NCBI GenBank assembly: GCA_041393395.1
Contig: JAWKKG010000007.1
Location: forward strand, 248,001-312,000
Source: JAGQIB01 sp041393395
GTDB taxonomy: Bacteria > ARS69
Direction of reading: 5' to 3'
DNA length: 64,000 bases
Shown: piece after piece, positions 45,361-54,378 of the stretch
Layout of the letters: the number at the start of each line of letters is the position of its first letter
How positions within the stretch are numbered: the stretch's first letter is position 1
Made by a program: the position numbers and the translations under genes
The notes under the pieces: generated by a model
What the model saw: only the letters and a program-made list of their open reading frames with translations
What the model was told of the DNA's origin: nothing
The model's database searches: none

Positions 45361-46325
45361 CGGGCTACTCCGGAGACGCCCGAGCGCGACGAGTACCAGT
45401 CCCAGGTGCGGGCCAGGCCTTCGCGGATGCTCGTGGGCGGCGTGAAGCCGACGACCTTTGCGAGGCGGGAGGCGTCGCCGATGTGGTGGTCCACGTCGGC
45501 GGTGCGTCGCGGCTCGCGGATCCACTCGCCGCGGAACTCCGCGTGCTCGACCATGTTCTCGAGCAGCTCGCGAATCGACGTCTCCCGGCCGGACGCGATG
45601 TTGAACTCGCCGCCACGCGCCTCCGGGCACTCCGCCACGGCCACGAGGCCGGCCGCGACGTCTTCCACGTAGACGAAGTCGCGCCCCTGCGACCCGTCGC
45701 CGTGCAGGATCGGCGGCTGCCCGTGGAGGAGCCGCTCCATCGTCTTCGGCACGACGCCCGCGTACGCGCCCGCGTTCTGGCGCGGCCCGTAGTTGTTGAA
45801 CGGGCGCACGATCCGGATGTCCAGATCGAAGGAGCGCAGGTAGGACTGGAGCGCGAGGTCCGCGCCGGCCTTGCCGGCGGCGTAGGTCGTGGTGGGGTTG
45901 CGCGGATGATCCTCGCCCATCGGTCGCGTGATCGCCGTCCCGAACACCTCGGAGCTGCTGGTGTGGACGAGCCGCTCGTAGTGTCCCTTGCGCAGCAGCT
46001 CCGCAAGCGTCAGCGCGATGGAGGTGTTCACCTCGTACGCGCCGCGCGGGTTGTCGAACGAGTACTCGAGCGCCTTCGTCGCGAGATTGTAGACATCGCG
46101 GATCTCGTTCCGCTCCACGATCTCGCGCATCGCGACCGCGTCGGCTGCGTCCTCGTACCGGATCACGAGGCGGTCGCCGCCGGTGGCCTGCGCGTCCGCG
46201 AGGTTCTCGCGTTTCCCGAGGAAGAAGTTGTCCACGACCACGACGCGGTGTCCGCGCGCCAGAAGCCGGTCGACGAGGTGGCTGCCGATGAAGCCGGCGC
46301 CGCCGGTGACGAGTACGGACCGCAT
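45357..46325 (-). CDS. NAD-dependent epimerase/dehydratase (extended SDR)
   Basis: 322 aa. VTGGAGFIGSHLVDRLLARG NAD-binding motif, VVVVDNFFLGKRENL, NLATKALEYSFDNPRGAYEV, LVHTSSSEVFGTA with catalytic Ser/Thr, TYAAGKAGADL with the Tyr-x-x-x-Lys pair, RPFNNYGPRQNAGAYAGVVP and GDGSQGRDFVYVEDVAAGL. Overall it resembles UDP-glucose 4-epimerase, dTDP-glucose dehydratase or UDP-glucuronate/4,6-dehydratase types. The exact substrate is not fixed by sequence. It is first in the reverse-strand sugar set, coupled to the DegT-type aminotransferase, a common dehydratase-aminotransferase pairing. It is divergent from the small exported protein at 46514. Confidence 0.9.
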   Translation of the reverse strand: MRSVLVTGGAGFIGSHLVDRLLARGHRVVVVDNFFLGKRENLADAQATGGDRLVIRYEDAADAVAMREIVERNEIRDVYNLATKALEYSFDNPRGAYEVNTSIALTLAELLRKGHYERLVHTSSSEVFGTAITRPMGEDHPRNPTTTYAAGKAGADLALQSYLRSFDLDIRIVRPFNNYGPRQNAGAYAGVVPKTMERLLHGQPPILHGDGSQGRDFVYVEDVAAGLVAVAECPEARGGEFNIASGRETSIRELLENMVEHAEFRGEWIREPRRTADVDHHIGDASRLAKVVGFTPPTSIREGLARTWDWYSSRSGVSGVAR

Positions 46326-46513
46326 GGGTTCCCTTTCCGGGTCGAGGCGAACGACGATCGTAGGGACCCGGTCGCGAACGTGTCAACGTGGTGTCAGGAA
46401 ACCCGGGGATCGCTCGCGCCTGCCGAGTTCTGACCAGTTCCGAACGTCGCGGCGCGGGGAAGCGCCCCGCGGGTGGGGACGGGTCGAGTATGCTCGGGGG
46501 CAGGAGGTACTTC

Positions 46514-46909
46514 ATGCATCGCACCCTGCTTCTCCTCGTGACCTCGCTCGCGGTCGTCCCGGCTTCGTCGGTCGCCGATCCGGGAGCCGACCGGGCTGGT
46601 GTGGCCGCCGCCGCCCCCCCCGGAGTCGTGCACGGAATCGTGGTGGTCGACTTCACCGCGGATCCGATTCCGGACCTCGCGCAGACGGTGTTCTGGGTTC
46701 GCCTTTCCGAGCCTCGCCCCGAAGTCTCGATCGAGATCCGTCCCGTCGGGGGCGATCCGATCGCGGTCGTGGCACTGCCGCTCGAGGCCGGCGCCGGCTT
46801 CGTGGTCTGGGACGGGATCTCGACGAACGGCGCCGAAGCGCCGGCCGGGACCTACGTCGCGCGGGTTTCCGGCGAGGGCGTCGACGCGCGCGTCGAGTTC
46901 GTCCGCTAG
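46514..46909 (+). CDS. Small exported protein with FlgD-like domain
   Basis: 131 aa. Signal peptide (HRTLLLLVTSLAVVPASSVA), then VVVDFTADPIPDLAQTVFWV, VSIEIRPVGGDPIAVVALPL, FVVWDGISTNGAEAPAGTYV and ARVSGEGVDARVEFVR. The latter half follows the FlgD Ig-like pattern (W-D-G-x-x-x-x-G-x-x-x-P-A-G-x-Y), here as the whole mature protein rather than a tail on a larger one. GGAGG with 7-base spacing supports the ATG at 46514. It lies in front of the RND efflux operon, separated by 169 bases with a strong hairpin. Function unknown; a periplasmic or surface structural role is possible. Confidence 0.7.
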   Translation: MHRTLLLLVTSLAVVPASSVADPGADRAGVAAAAPPGVVHGIVVVDFTADPIPDLAQTVFWVRLSEPRPEVSIEIRPVGGDPIAVVALPLEAGAGFVVWDGISTNGAEAPAGTYVARVSGEGVDARVEFVR

Positions 46910-46943
46910 TCTCCGGCCCGACCGCCGCCCGGGAATCGGCGAC

Positions 46944-46990
46944 GGGAATCGAGGCTCCGGATTCCCCATCCGGGGCTCCCCGGATGGGGA
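46944..46990 (+). promoter_or_regulatory. Overlapping hairpins between exported protein and RND operon
   Basis: A perfect 13-bp inverted repeat (46963-46975 with 46978-46990, 2-base centre) overlaps an alternative 7-bp stem, GGGAATC (46944-46950) with GATTCCC (46960-46966). The two cannot form together. No T-run follows, so a simple intrinsic terminator is unlikely; it may end transcription by another route or act as a leader RNA switch. Confidence 0.5.
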
Positions 46991-47050
46991 GTGGACCTTC
47001 CGGGACGGGCGAAAACGCCTCACGGGCGCCTGCGGGCCCCCTTTCCCGTT

Positions 47051-47066
47051 TGGCACGGGACTTCCA
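47051..47066 (+). promoter_or_regulatory. Sigma-54-like motif at head of RND operon
   Basis: TGGCACGGGACTTCCA has a perfect -24 element and TTCCA at -12, one base different from the motif at 750. If used, transcription would start near 47077, two bases before the ATG at 47079, i.e. almost leaderless. The operon's own regulator (57135) carries an intact GAFTGA loop, which fits sigma-54 control. Confidence 0.35.
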
Positions 47067-47078
47067 TAGGGCGACCGC

Positions 47079-48245
47079 ATGATGCGGACTCGCCTGGAAG
47101 AGCGGAACGGAACCTCACGCGCGACGCCGGCCCCCTGGTCGGGAGCGCGCGCGGCACTGGTGGTGCTCGGCGCGGCACTCGCAGTTTCCGGGTGCTCCCG
47201 CGGCGAGTCGCGGGCGGAAGCCGGCGAAGCCGACGTGGCGTCGTCGGAACCTGCCGACGTCGTGGACGTGGGGGCGGGTGCGGACTCGACCGCGAAGCGC
47301 CTCGCGCCCCTGCCGGTGGAAGGCTACGTCGTCCAGCGCGGCGACTTCGTGGAGGACGTGCGCGCGACGGGGCGCGTGGAGGCGAACCGGCGGGCCGAAC
47401 TGTCGTGCGCGGTCGGCGGCGTCGTGACCGGCGTGGAGGTGGCCGAGGGCGATCGTGTCCGGCGCGGACAGGCGCTCCTCACCCTGGATCCCCGCACGTT
47501 CGAGATCACGCGCGATCAGGCCCGCGCCCGCCTCGCCCGTGCTCTCTCCGACTTCGATCTCCTGGGCCTCGCGGACTCCACGCTGTCGGCCGAGCGTCGA
47601 CGTCTCATCGAGGATCGCAACGGCATCACGGAGGCGCGGGCGGCGCTCGCGCGCGCGGAGTACGACCTCGCGCAGTGCACGCTGCGCGCGCCCTTCGACG
47701 GCGAGATCGGCGACGTCCGGGTCGTCGTGGGCGAGTGGGCGGACGCGGCGCGTCCCGCGCTGACGCTCGTGGCGAGCCGGCCGGCCCGTCTGCGCGTGGA
47801 GGTCCTGGAAGCGGACTTCGGGCGTCTTCACGCCGGTGCGCCCGCCGTGGCTCGCCTTCCCGCGTATCCCGGCGAGACGTTCACCGGCACGATCGATGCC
47901 CTGGAACCGGAGCTCGATCCGGAACGGGGCACGGGCTTCGCGCGCGTCGTGCTGCCGAACGAGGACGGCCGAGTTCGTCCCGGCATGTACGCCGACGTGG
48001 AGATCGCGGCCGTCTCGCACGCGGATCGCCTGGCGGTCCCCCGCGAGGCCCTGCTCGAGCGCGATCGTCGCCTCCTGGTCTTCCGCGCGACGGACGGGCG
48101 GGCGGAGTGGCAGTACGTGGAGACGGGTCTCGAGTCGCGCACTCTGGTCGAGATCACCTCGGGTCTCGCGGCCGGCGACACCGTCCTCGTCGACGGCCAT
48201 CAGACGCTCGCGCACGCCGCGCCGGTCAAGGTCCGTCTCCGATGA
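47079..48245 (+). CDS. RND efflux periplasmic adaptor lipoprotein (HlyD/AcrA-like)
   Basis: 388 aa. Signal peptide with lipobox AVSGC (~Cys39), an acidic linker, then the membrane-fusion layout: GYVVQRGDFVEDVRATGRVE, ELSCAVGGVVTGVEVAEGDR (first half of lipoyl domain), a short helical hairpin (~125-190), TLRAPFDGEIGDVRVVVGEW (second lipoyl half), a beta-barrel domain with VARLPAYPGETFTGTIDALE, and a membrane-proximal domain YVETGLESRTLVEITSGLAA. It joins an inner-membrane pump to an outer-membrane channel. No TolC homologue is in the operon. The start is joined to almost no leader; RBS weak. ATGA overlap with the first pump gene. Confidence 0.9.
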   Translation: MMRTRLEERNGTSRATPAPWSGARAALVVLGAALAVSGCSRGESRAEAGEADVASSEPADVVDVGAGADSTAKRLAPLPVEGYVVQRGDFVEDVRATGRVEANRRAELSCAVGGVVTGVEVAEGDRVRRGQALLTLDPRTFEITRDQARARLARALSDFDLLGLADSTLSAERRRLIEDRNGITEARAALARAEYDLAQCTLRAPFDGEIGDVRVVVGEWADAARPALTLVASRPARLRVEVLEADFGRLHAGAPAVARLPAYPGETFTGTIDALEPELDPERGTGFARVVLPNEDGRVRPGMYADVEIAAVSHADRLAVPREALLERDRRLLVFRATDGRAEWQYVETGLESRTLVEITSGLAAGDTVLVDGHQTLAHAAPVKVRLR

Positions 48246-51241
48246 GACTCCCGGCGCTCAGCGTGCGGCGCCCCGTCGCGACGTCGATGCTGTTCCTCGC
48301 CGCGACGCTGCTCGGCGTCGTGTCCCTCGCTCGCCTCGAGGTGTCGCTGCTGCCGGATCTGCGGTCGGAGGCGGTGCGCATCTGGATCGGCTGGCCGACG
48401 GCCGGCGTGCCCGAGATCGAGGAGGCGGTTGCGCGCCCGGCCGAAGACGCGGTGCTGTCCGCGCCCGGCGTGCGGCGCGTGCGATCGCGCGTGGTGTCCG
48501 GCGGCGTGGCGCTCACGGCGGAGCTGCATCGCGGCGTGGATCCGGCGCTGACGCTGGTGGGATTGCGCGAGCGACTCGACGCGGTGCGATGGACGTTTCC
48601 GCCGGACGTGGAGCGCCCGCTCGTGCTCGGCGGGGCCGGCGAAGAGAGCCCGGCGCTCGTGTTTGCGATCGCGGCCCCGGAGGCGGCGGCGATCGCGGAC
48701 TGGGCCGAGAAGATCCTCGTGCCCCGGCTCGAGCAGCTCGACGGAGTGGCGCGCGCACTCGTCGTCGGCGCGCCGAAGCCCGAGATCACCGTGTCGCTGG
48801 ACGAGGAGCGCCTCCGTGCCGCCGGCCTCGACGTCTCGGACGTGGCGCGCTCGATCCGGAGCGCGAGCGTGGCGACGTCGGGGGGCGCGTTGCGCCGCAG
48901 CGGCCTGCGCTTCCCGGTGCGCGTGGAGTCCGAGCTCGCCACCGCCGCCGACGTCGCCGGGGTGACGCTCTCGCGCGCGGGCGGGCCGGCGCTCGCCCTG
49001 CGCGACGTCGCGCGGGTGGAGGAGGGCGAGGCCGCGCCCGAGGGATGGGTGCGCCTGGACGGCGAGCCGGCCGTCGGCGTGCTCGTGTGGCGGCAGGCCG
49101 GGCGCAACCTGCTCGACGTCTCGCGCCGCGCCCGTGAGGAGGTGGAGCTTCTCGCGGCGGAGTTCCCCGCCGTGCACGTGGAGGTCGTGGCCGATTCGTC
49201 GCCGTTCGTGCGCCGCGCCGTGACCGGGGTGGGGCAGTCGGCGGCGCTCGGCGGGTTGCTCGCGTTCGGCGTGCTCTTCGCGTTCCTGCGGGACGCACGC
49301 TCGCCGTTGCGCCTGTTCCTCGCGTTGCCCGTCTCCCTCGTGGTGACGTTCCTGGTACTCGACTTCGCGGGGGTATCCCTGAACCTGATGTCGCTCGGCG
49401 GTCTCGCGCTCGGCGTGGGCATGCTCGTGGACAACGGGATCGTCTGCCTCGAGAACGTGGACCGACTCCGCCGCGATGGTGTGCCGGCTGCGGTGGCCGC
49501 CGTCCAGGGCGCGGGCCAGATCGCGTGGCCGGTCCTCGCGTCGACGCTCACGACGTGCGCCGTGTTCGTGCCGCTCGCCTTCGTCCCGGGCGCGCTCGGC
49601 GCGCTGTGCCGGGACCTCGCGATCGCCGTGAGCGTGTCGCTGCTGGTGAGCTGGATCGTGTCGCTGACGTTGCTCCCGCTGCTCGCGTCGCGCGACGCCG
49701 GCGCGCTCGAGGAACGACCGCGCACTCCCGGGCTCGCCGCGCACCACGTGGCGCTCGACTTCGCGCTCCGCCGGCCGACGCTCACGCTCGCCGTCGTCGC
49801 CGGTCTCGTCCTCGCGAGCGGGCTCGTCATCGCGCGTCTTCCCCGCGAGATGCTTCCCCCCGTGGCAACCGGGCATCTCGAGTTCGACCTGTCGCTGCCG
49901 GCCGGAGTGGACGCGAGCGCCACGGACGGGTTCGCCCGCGCGCTGGAGGAGCGGGTCGCGATCCTGCCGGGCGTGGAGTCGGTGTTCACGACGGCGGGTG
50001 ACACGGGATCCATCGATCCGGGGGACGACGCGCGCCGTCCGAACCACGGGACGTTGCGGGTACGGCTCGCGCGCCCCGACGCGAAGGTCCGCCGACACGT
50101 CGTGGATGCGCTCGCGGCCACGGCGGAGGACTGGCCGGGGGCGGCGATCGTGGAGATCCCGGACGCGCCCGAGCTCGCGACGCTGCTGAGCGGCGGCGCG
50201 GCCACGCTCACGCTCGACGTCGCGGATCCGGACGAGCGGCGCGGCGAGGAGATCGCGCACGCGATCGCCGCGCGCGCCACGTCGATGCTGCCGGCCGCCA
50301 CGTTCCCGCTCACGGTGGTCGCCGCGGAACGCGAGCCGCGCCTGCGGCTCCGCCCGCGACCCGAGGCGCTCTGGCGACTCGGTCTCACCGAGGACGATCT
50401 CCTCGCCGCGGTGGAGGCGTTGACGTCGGGCCACACGGCGACCCGTCTCACGCGCTTCGACGAAGAGGTCCCGGTCGTGCTGCACGCGCCGGCGGACGAT
50501 CCGTTCCGGGCGGCGGTCGCCGTCGGGGCGCGCACCGTGCCGCTGTCCGAGCTCGTCGACGTCGTCACGGAGCAGGCGCCGGCCACGCGACTGCGCGAGG
50601 ACCAGGCCCGCGTGGCTTCGATCCGCTGGAACGGACCGCTGCGCGAGGCCGATCAGGTGCGGCGTGCGCTCGAAGCGGCCGCGGCGGGCACGACGTTTCC
50701 ATCCGGTGTCACCTGGCGCTTCGGCGGCGCGTGGCGCGAGATGCGGCAGACGCTCGCCGGGCTCGGGCGCGCGCTCGCGCTCTCGACCGGACTGGTACTG
50801 CTGATTCTGGCCGCGCAGTTCGAGTCCGTGCGCCTGCCGCTGCTCGTGCTCGCGGCGGTTCCGCTCGCGCTGCCCGGAGTGGCGCTGGCGCTGTGGGCGA
50901 CGAACTCGTCGCTCAGCGCGATGGCGGCGATCGGCGGCATCGTGCTCGTGGGCATCGCCGTGAACGACGCGATTCTGGAAGTGGATCTGTTCCGCCGCTA
51001 CACGGACGAAGGTCTCTCGGCCGAGGATGCGGTGCGTCTCGCGAGCGAACGGCGCTTCCGTCCGATCGTGATGACCACGCTCACGACGGTCCTCGGGCTC
51101 GTGCCGCTCTGGTTCGGCACCGGCGCGGAGCTGCGCGCGCCGCTCGCGGCGGTGGCGGCGGGGGGACTCGCCTCGGCGACGGGGCTCACGCTGCTGGTGC
51201 TGCCGGTCCTGTTCGTGCGACTCGGCGGGAGCAAGCGATGA
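48242..51241 (+). CDS. RND efflux permease, first copy
   Basis: 999 aa, twelve predicted helices in the usual 1+5 and 1+5 pattern. RRPVATSMLFLAATLLGVVS is helix 1. Periplasmic pore domains follow. Helix 4 has GGLALGVGMLVDNGIVCLEN, where the proton-relay Asp pair of classical HAE pumps (D-D) is D-N. The second half has VPLALPGVALALWATNSSLS and VLVGIAVNDAILEVDLFRRY. It is a proton-driven exporter from inner membrane or periplasm. The next gene encodes a second, divergent pump subunit, so a hetero-oligomer like MdtBC is possible. ATGA overlaps join it to both neighbours. Substrate unknown. Confidence 0.93.
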   Translation: MRLPALSVRRPVATSMLFLAATLLGVVSLARLEVSLLPDLRSEAVRIWIGWPTAGVPEIEEAVARPAEDAVLSAPGVRRVRSRVVSGGVALTAELHRGVDPALTLVGLRERLDAVRWTFPPDVERPLVLGGAGEESPALVFAIAAPEAAAIADWAEKILVPRLEQLDGVARALVVGAPKPEITVSLDEERLRAAGLDVSDVARSIRSASVATSGGALRRSGLRFPVRVESELATAADVAGVTLSRAGGPALALRDVARVEEGEAAPEGWVRLDGEPAVGVLVWRQAGRNLLDVSRRAREEVELLAAEFPAVHVEVVADSSPFVRRAVTGVGQSAALGGLLAFGVLFAFLRDARSPLRLFLALPVSLVVTFLVLDFAGVSLNLMSLGGLALGVGMLVDNGIVCLENVDRLRRDGVPAAVAAVQGAGQIAWPVLASTLTTCAVFVPLAFVPGALGALCRDLAIAVSVSLLVSWIVSLTLLPLLASRDAGALEERPRTPGLAAHHVALDFALRRPTLTLAVVAGLVLASGLVIARLPREMLPPVATGHLEFDLSLPAGVDASATDGFARALEERVAILPGVESVFTTAGDTGSIDPGDDARRPNHGTLRVRLARPDAKVRRHVVDALAATAEDWPGAAIVEIPDAPELATLLSGGAATLTLDVADPDERRGEEIAHAIAARATSMLPAATFPLTVVAAEREPRLRLRPRPEALWRLGLTEDDLLAAVEALTSGHTATRLTRFDEEVPVVLHAPADDPFRAAVAVGARTVPLSELVDVVTEQAPATRLREDQARVASIRWNGPLREADQVRRALEAAAAGTTFPSGVTWRFGGAWREMRQTLAGLGRALALSTGLVLLILAAQFESVRLPLLVLAAVPLALPGVALALWATNSSLSAMAAIGGIVLVGIAVNDAILEVDLFRRYTDEGLSAEDAVRLASERRFRPIVMTTLTTVLGLVPLWFGTGAELRAPLAAVAAGGLASATGLTLLVLPVLFVRLGGSKR

Positions 51242-54200
51242 AGGCGCTCGCGTGGCCGGTGCGTCGGCCGATCGGCACGGCCGCGATCGCGATCGCCGGC
51301 GTGGCGCTCGGCCTCGCCGCGTTGCCCGGCATTCCGCTGAGCCTCGCTCCCGACGTGGAGCTGCCGCGACTCGTCGTGCGGTTCGTGTGGCCGGAGGCGT
51401 CGCCGGAGGAGATGGAGGCGCTCGTCACGTCGCGGGCGGAGGCCGCGCTCGGTCGTCTTCGCGCGGTGGAGGAGATCTCGTCGCTCTCGCTGCCGGGCGT
51501 GGCGTTCGTGCAGGTCGAGTACGTGCGCGGCACGGATCTCGACCTCGCGGAGGTCGAGGCGTCGGACGCGCTCGCGGGTCTGCGCGACGCGCTGCCCCCG
51601 GGTCTCGATCCGCCCGATCTCCAGCGCGTGCTTCCCGAACAGATCGATCCCGGAGCGTTCTTCGTGTTCCGGATGACGGGGGACCTGCCGCCGGAGGCGC
51701 TGCGGGACCTCCTGGACGAGCGGATCCTCCCGGCGCTGACCGCCGTACCCGGAGTCGCGGGGACGCAGGCGTACGGTGGCAGCGCACGGGAGCTCCGCGT
51801 CGACGTGGACCGCGCCGCGGTCGAGCGGGGAGACGTCTCGCCGGCCGACGTGGTGGCGCTGCTCGATCGCGTGGGCGGCACGAGCGGGGCGGGCGTGATC
51901 CGTCGCGACGGGCGCCGGGTGCCGGTGGTGGTGGAGCGCCCCGCGCCGGAAGCGCGAGCCCTGCGCGATCGCCCGCTCGATGGCGACGGCCCGCGCCGCT
52001 CGATCGAGGATGTCGGCGGCGTGACGGAGGGGTGGGAGGAGCCGCGCACGCTCGCGCGTCTCGACGGGCGACCGTCCGTGCAGGGCGTGCTCGAGCGCGA
52101 GCCGGGTACGAACGTGGTGACGGTGGCGCGCGAGGCCCGGAGGCGACTCGAGGAGCTCGCGGCATCGCTTCCGGACGGCACGGGCATCGACGTGGTGCAC
52201 GACGAGAGCGAGTCGATCGGCCGGGAGCTGCGGGATCTGGCGGGACGCGCGGGCGTGTCGGCGCTGCTGGTGCTCGCGGTGCTGGTCCTGTCGATGCGGG
52301 CGTGGCGGGCGCCGCTGGTCGTGATGAGCGCCGTGGTGCTCTCGGCGGTGGCGACCTTCGTTCTGTTCCGGTTCGCGGGACTCGGATTCAACCTGGTCAC
52401 GCTCTCCGGGCTCGCGCTCTCCATCGGGCTCGCCGTGGACAACGCGATCGTGCTGTTCGAGAACGTCGCGCACCGGGCGCGCGGCGTCGCGTCGGCGGGG
52501 CGGCGGAATCTCCGGACGATCGCGGCCGCGCGCGAGGTGCTGTTCCCGCTGCTCGCCGGCACGGCTACGACCGCCGTCGTGATGACGCCGTTCCTCTACC
52601 TGGAGGGCGAGCTCCGCGACGTCTACGCGCCGTTCGTGCTCTCGGTGGTGCTGTCGCTCGTGGCGTCGCTCGGGGTCGCGCTCACCGTGGTCCCGGCCGC
52701 GACGGCGTGGGCGCTGGCCGGCGGCGGCGCGCGGTCCGCGGGGAAACGTCGCCTGGAGCGAGGGTTCGATCGGCTGCTGCGCGCCGTCCTGCGTCGGCCG
52801 ATCGCACCGATCTTGGCCTCCGCCGTCCTGCTCGGCGCGAGCCTGTGGGTGTTTGCCGAGAAGGTGCCGAAGGGATCGATCTTCGCGCCGCAGGCGGACA
52901 CGAAACTCCGGGTGTCGCTCGGCTTTCCTCCGGGTACGGATCTCGCGCACGCGGACACCCTGCTGCGCCGGTTCGAGGATCGCGTGCTCGGTCACGAGTT
53001 CTACCGCAACGACTGGATCTCCTCGGTCGACGTGCTCGTGCGCGCGGATCTCGCGACGTTGACCGTGGACTTTCCGACCGCCGTCGCGCGCACGCTCGCA
53101 CCGATCTCGCTGCAGGAGGAACTCACCCAGGTGGCGGCCACGATCGCGGGCGCCGACGTCTCGGTGAGCGGAAGCGGTCCCGGGTTCCAGCGCGCGCGCT
53201 CGTTCGTGTCGCCGTCGTATCTCCTGCGCGTGACCGGGCCGGAGTACGAGCGCGTACGTGATCTCTCGTTCGCGATCGCGGAGCGCCTGCGTCGCGAACC
53301 ACGCGTGCGCGACGTGGACCCGAACGGGTCCGGGTTGTTCGTGGAAGACGCGCGGGAGCTCGTGATCCGCCCGGATCGCGAGGCGCTCGCACGCGTGGGT
53401 CTCACCGCGACGGATCTCGTGCGGACCCTGCGCCCCGCGGTGGCCGACGAGCTCGACTCGCGTCGTCTCTCCGGACCGGACGGAGAGCTGCGGGCGCGCG
53501 TGCGGTTCACGGGTGGCGAGACGCTCGACGTCGCCGACCTCCGGGCGCTCCGAGTGCCGACTCCGCGCGGTCCGTCGGTGGCGGTCGCCGATGTGGCGTC
53601 GATCGAGGAACGCGCGCTGCCGGGCGAGATCCGGCGACGCGATCAGCGCTACGAGCGCTCGATCTCGTTCGACTATCGCGGTCCGCGTCGGGTGGGGGAT
53701 CGCTTCACGCGCTCGATCGTGGAGAACACGGAGCTGCCTACCGGATACCTGCTGGAGGACGGGCTCGGACTGTTCCTCACGCGCACCGAACGCCGGGATC
53801 TGAACCTGTCGATCGCGCTCGCGGTCGGCCTGGTGGCGCTCGTGTCCGCGGCGCTGTTCGAGAGCGTCTCGCTCGCCCTGATCGCCACCCTCTGCATCCC
53901 GCTGGCGTTCGTCGGGATTCCGTTCGTGTTCTGGCTCTCGGGCGAGACGTTCGATCGCACGGCGTACGTCGGGCTCATTCTCCTCGCGGGCATCGCGGTC
54001 AACAACGCCCTCCTGCTGGTGCATCGCGCCGGACACCTGAGATGGCGCGGCGCGAGCCGGCGCGACGCCGCTCGCCGCGCCACGGTGGAGCGCGTGCGAC
54101 CGGTCCTGCTCACGACCGCGACTTCGGTCGCCGGACTCGTGCCGCTGGTCTGGCAGGGCGGGGGCACGGGCGCCGGCACCTGGCGCGCGTTCGCGCTCGC

Positions 54201-54378
54201 GGGGATCGCGGGACTCTCCGCCGCCGCGCTGTTCACCCTGCTGGTGATCCCCTGTCTGTTCGTTCCCCTCGCGCGCTTCCGGGGAGACCGCTCGCGCGGT
54301 CTGCCGGGAGCGTTCGCGACCGTTCCCCCGAACCTTCCGCGAATGAACCTTCCGTCGACAAAAGGAGTGGCAAGATGA
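51238..54378 (+). CDS. RND efflux permease, second copy
   Basis: 1046 aa. Same architecture as its neighbour but clearly divergent: RRPIGTAAIAIAGVALGLAA in helix 1, GLALSIGLAVDNAIVLFENV in helix 4 (again D-N at the relay) and LILLAGIAVNNALLLVHRAG in helix 10, where the Asp of the first copy is also Asn. The large central insert QADTKLRVSLGFPPGTDLAH starts the second pore domain. Loss of charged residues in both relay positions may mean this subunit is less active in proton transfer than the first. The C-terminus is a Pro-rich cytosolic tail. AAAGGAG for the next gene lies within its last codons, and the two genes overlap by 4 bases. Confidence 0.92.
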   Translation: MKALAWPVRRPIGTAAIAIAGVALGLAALPGIPLSLAPDVELPRLVVRFVWPEASPEEMEALVTSRAEAALGRLRAVEEISSLSLPGVAFVQVEYVRGTDLDLAEVEASDALAGLRDALPPGLDPPDLQRVLPEQIDPGAFFVFRMTGDLPPEALRDLLDERILPALTAVPGVAGTQAYGGSARELRVDVDRAAVERGDVSPADVVALLDRVGGTSGAGVIRRDGRRVPVVVERPAPEARALRDRPLDGDGPRRSIEDVGGVTEGWEEPRTLARLDGRPSVQGVLEREPGTNVVTVAREARRRLEELAASLPDGTGIDVVHDESESIGRELRDLAGRAGVSALLVLAVLVLSMRAWRAPLVVMSAVVLSAVATFVLFRFAGLGFNLVTLSGLALSIGLAVDNAIVLFENVAHRARGVASAGRRNLRTIAAAREVLFPLLAGTATTAVVMTPFLYLEGELRDVYAPFVLSVVLSLVASLGVALTVVPAATAWALAGGGARSAGKRRLERGFDRLLRAVLRRPIAPILASAVLLGASLWVFAEKVPKGSIFAPQADTKLRVSLGFPPGTDLAHADTLLRRFEDRVLGHEFYRNDWISSVDVLVRADLATLTVDFPTAVARTLAPISLQEELTQVAATIAGADVSVSGSGPGFQRARSFVSPSYLLRVTGPEYERVRDLSFAIAERLRREPRVRDVDPNGSGLFVEDARELVIRPDREALARVGLTATDLVRTLRPAVADELDSRRLSGPDGELRARVRFTGGETLDVADLRALRVPTPRGPSVAVADVASIEERALPGEIRRRDQRYERSISFDYRGPRRVGDRFTRSIVENTELPTGYLLEDGLGLFLTRTERRDLNLSIALAVGLVALVSAALFESVSLALIATLCIPLAFVGIPFVFWLSGETFDRTAYVGLILLAGIAVNNALLLVHRAGHLRWRGASRRDAARRATVERVRPVLLTTATSVAGLVPLVWQGGGTGAGTWRAFALAGIAGLSAAALFTLLVIPCLFVPLARFRGDRSRGLPGAFATVPPNLPRMNLPSTKGVAR

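Noticed and set aside
46963..46990. Intrinsic terminator after the small exported protein
   Set aside because: The stem is perfect but GTGGACCTT follows, not a T-run, so it is listed as a possible leader or Rho-linked structure.
46991..48241. Upstream part of the long frame leading into the first RND pump gene
   Set aside because: It overlaps the adaptor gene in another frame and gives Arg/Gly-rich shadow sequence; the pump starts at 48242.
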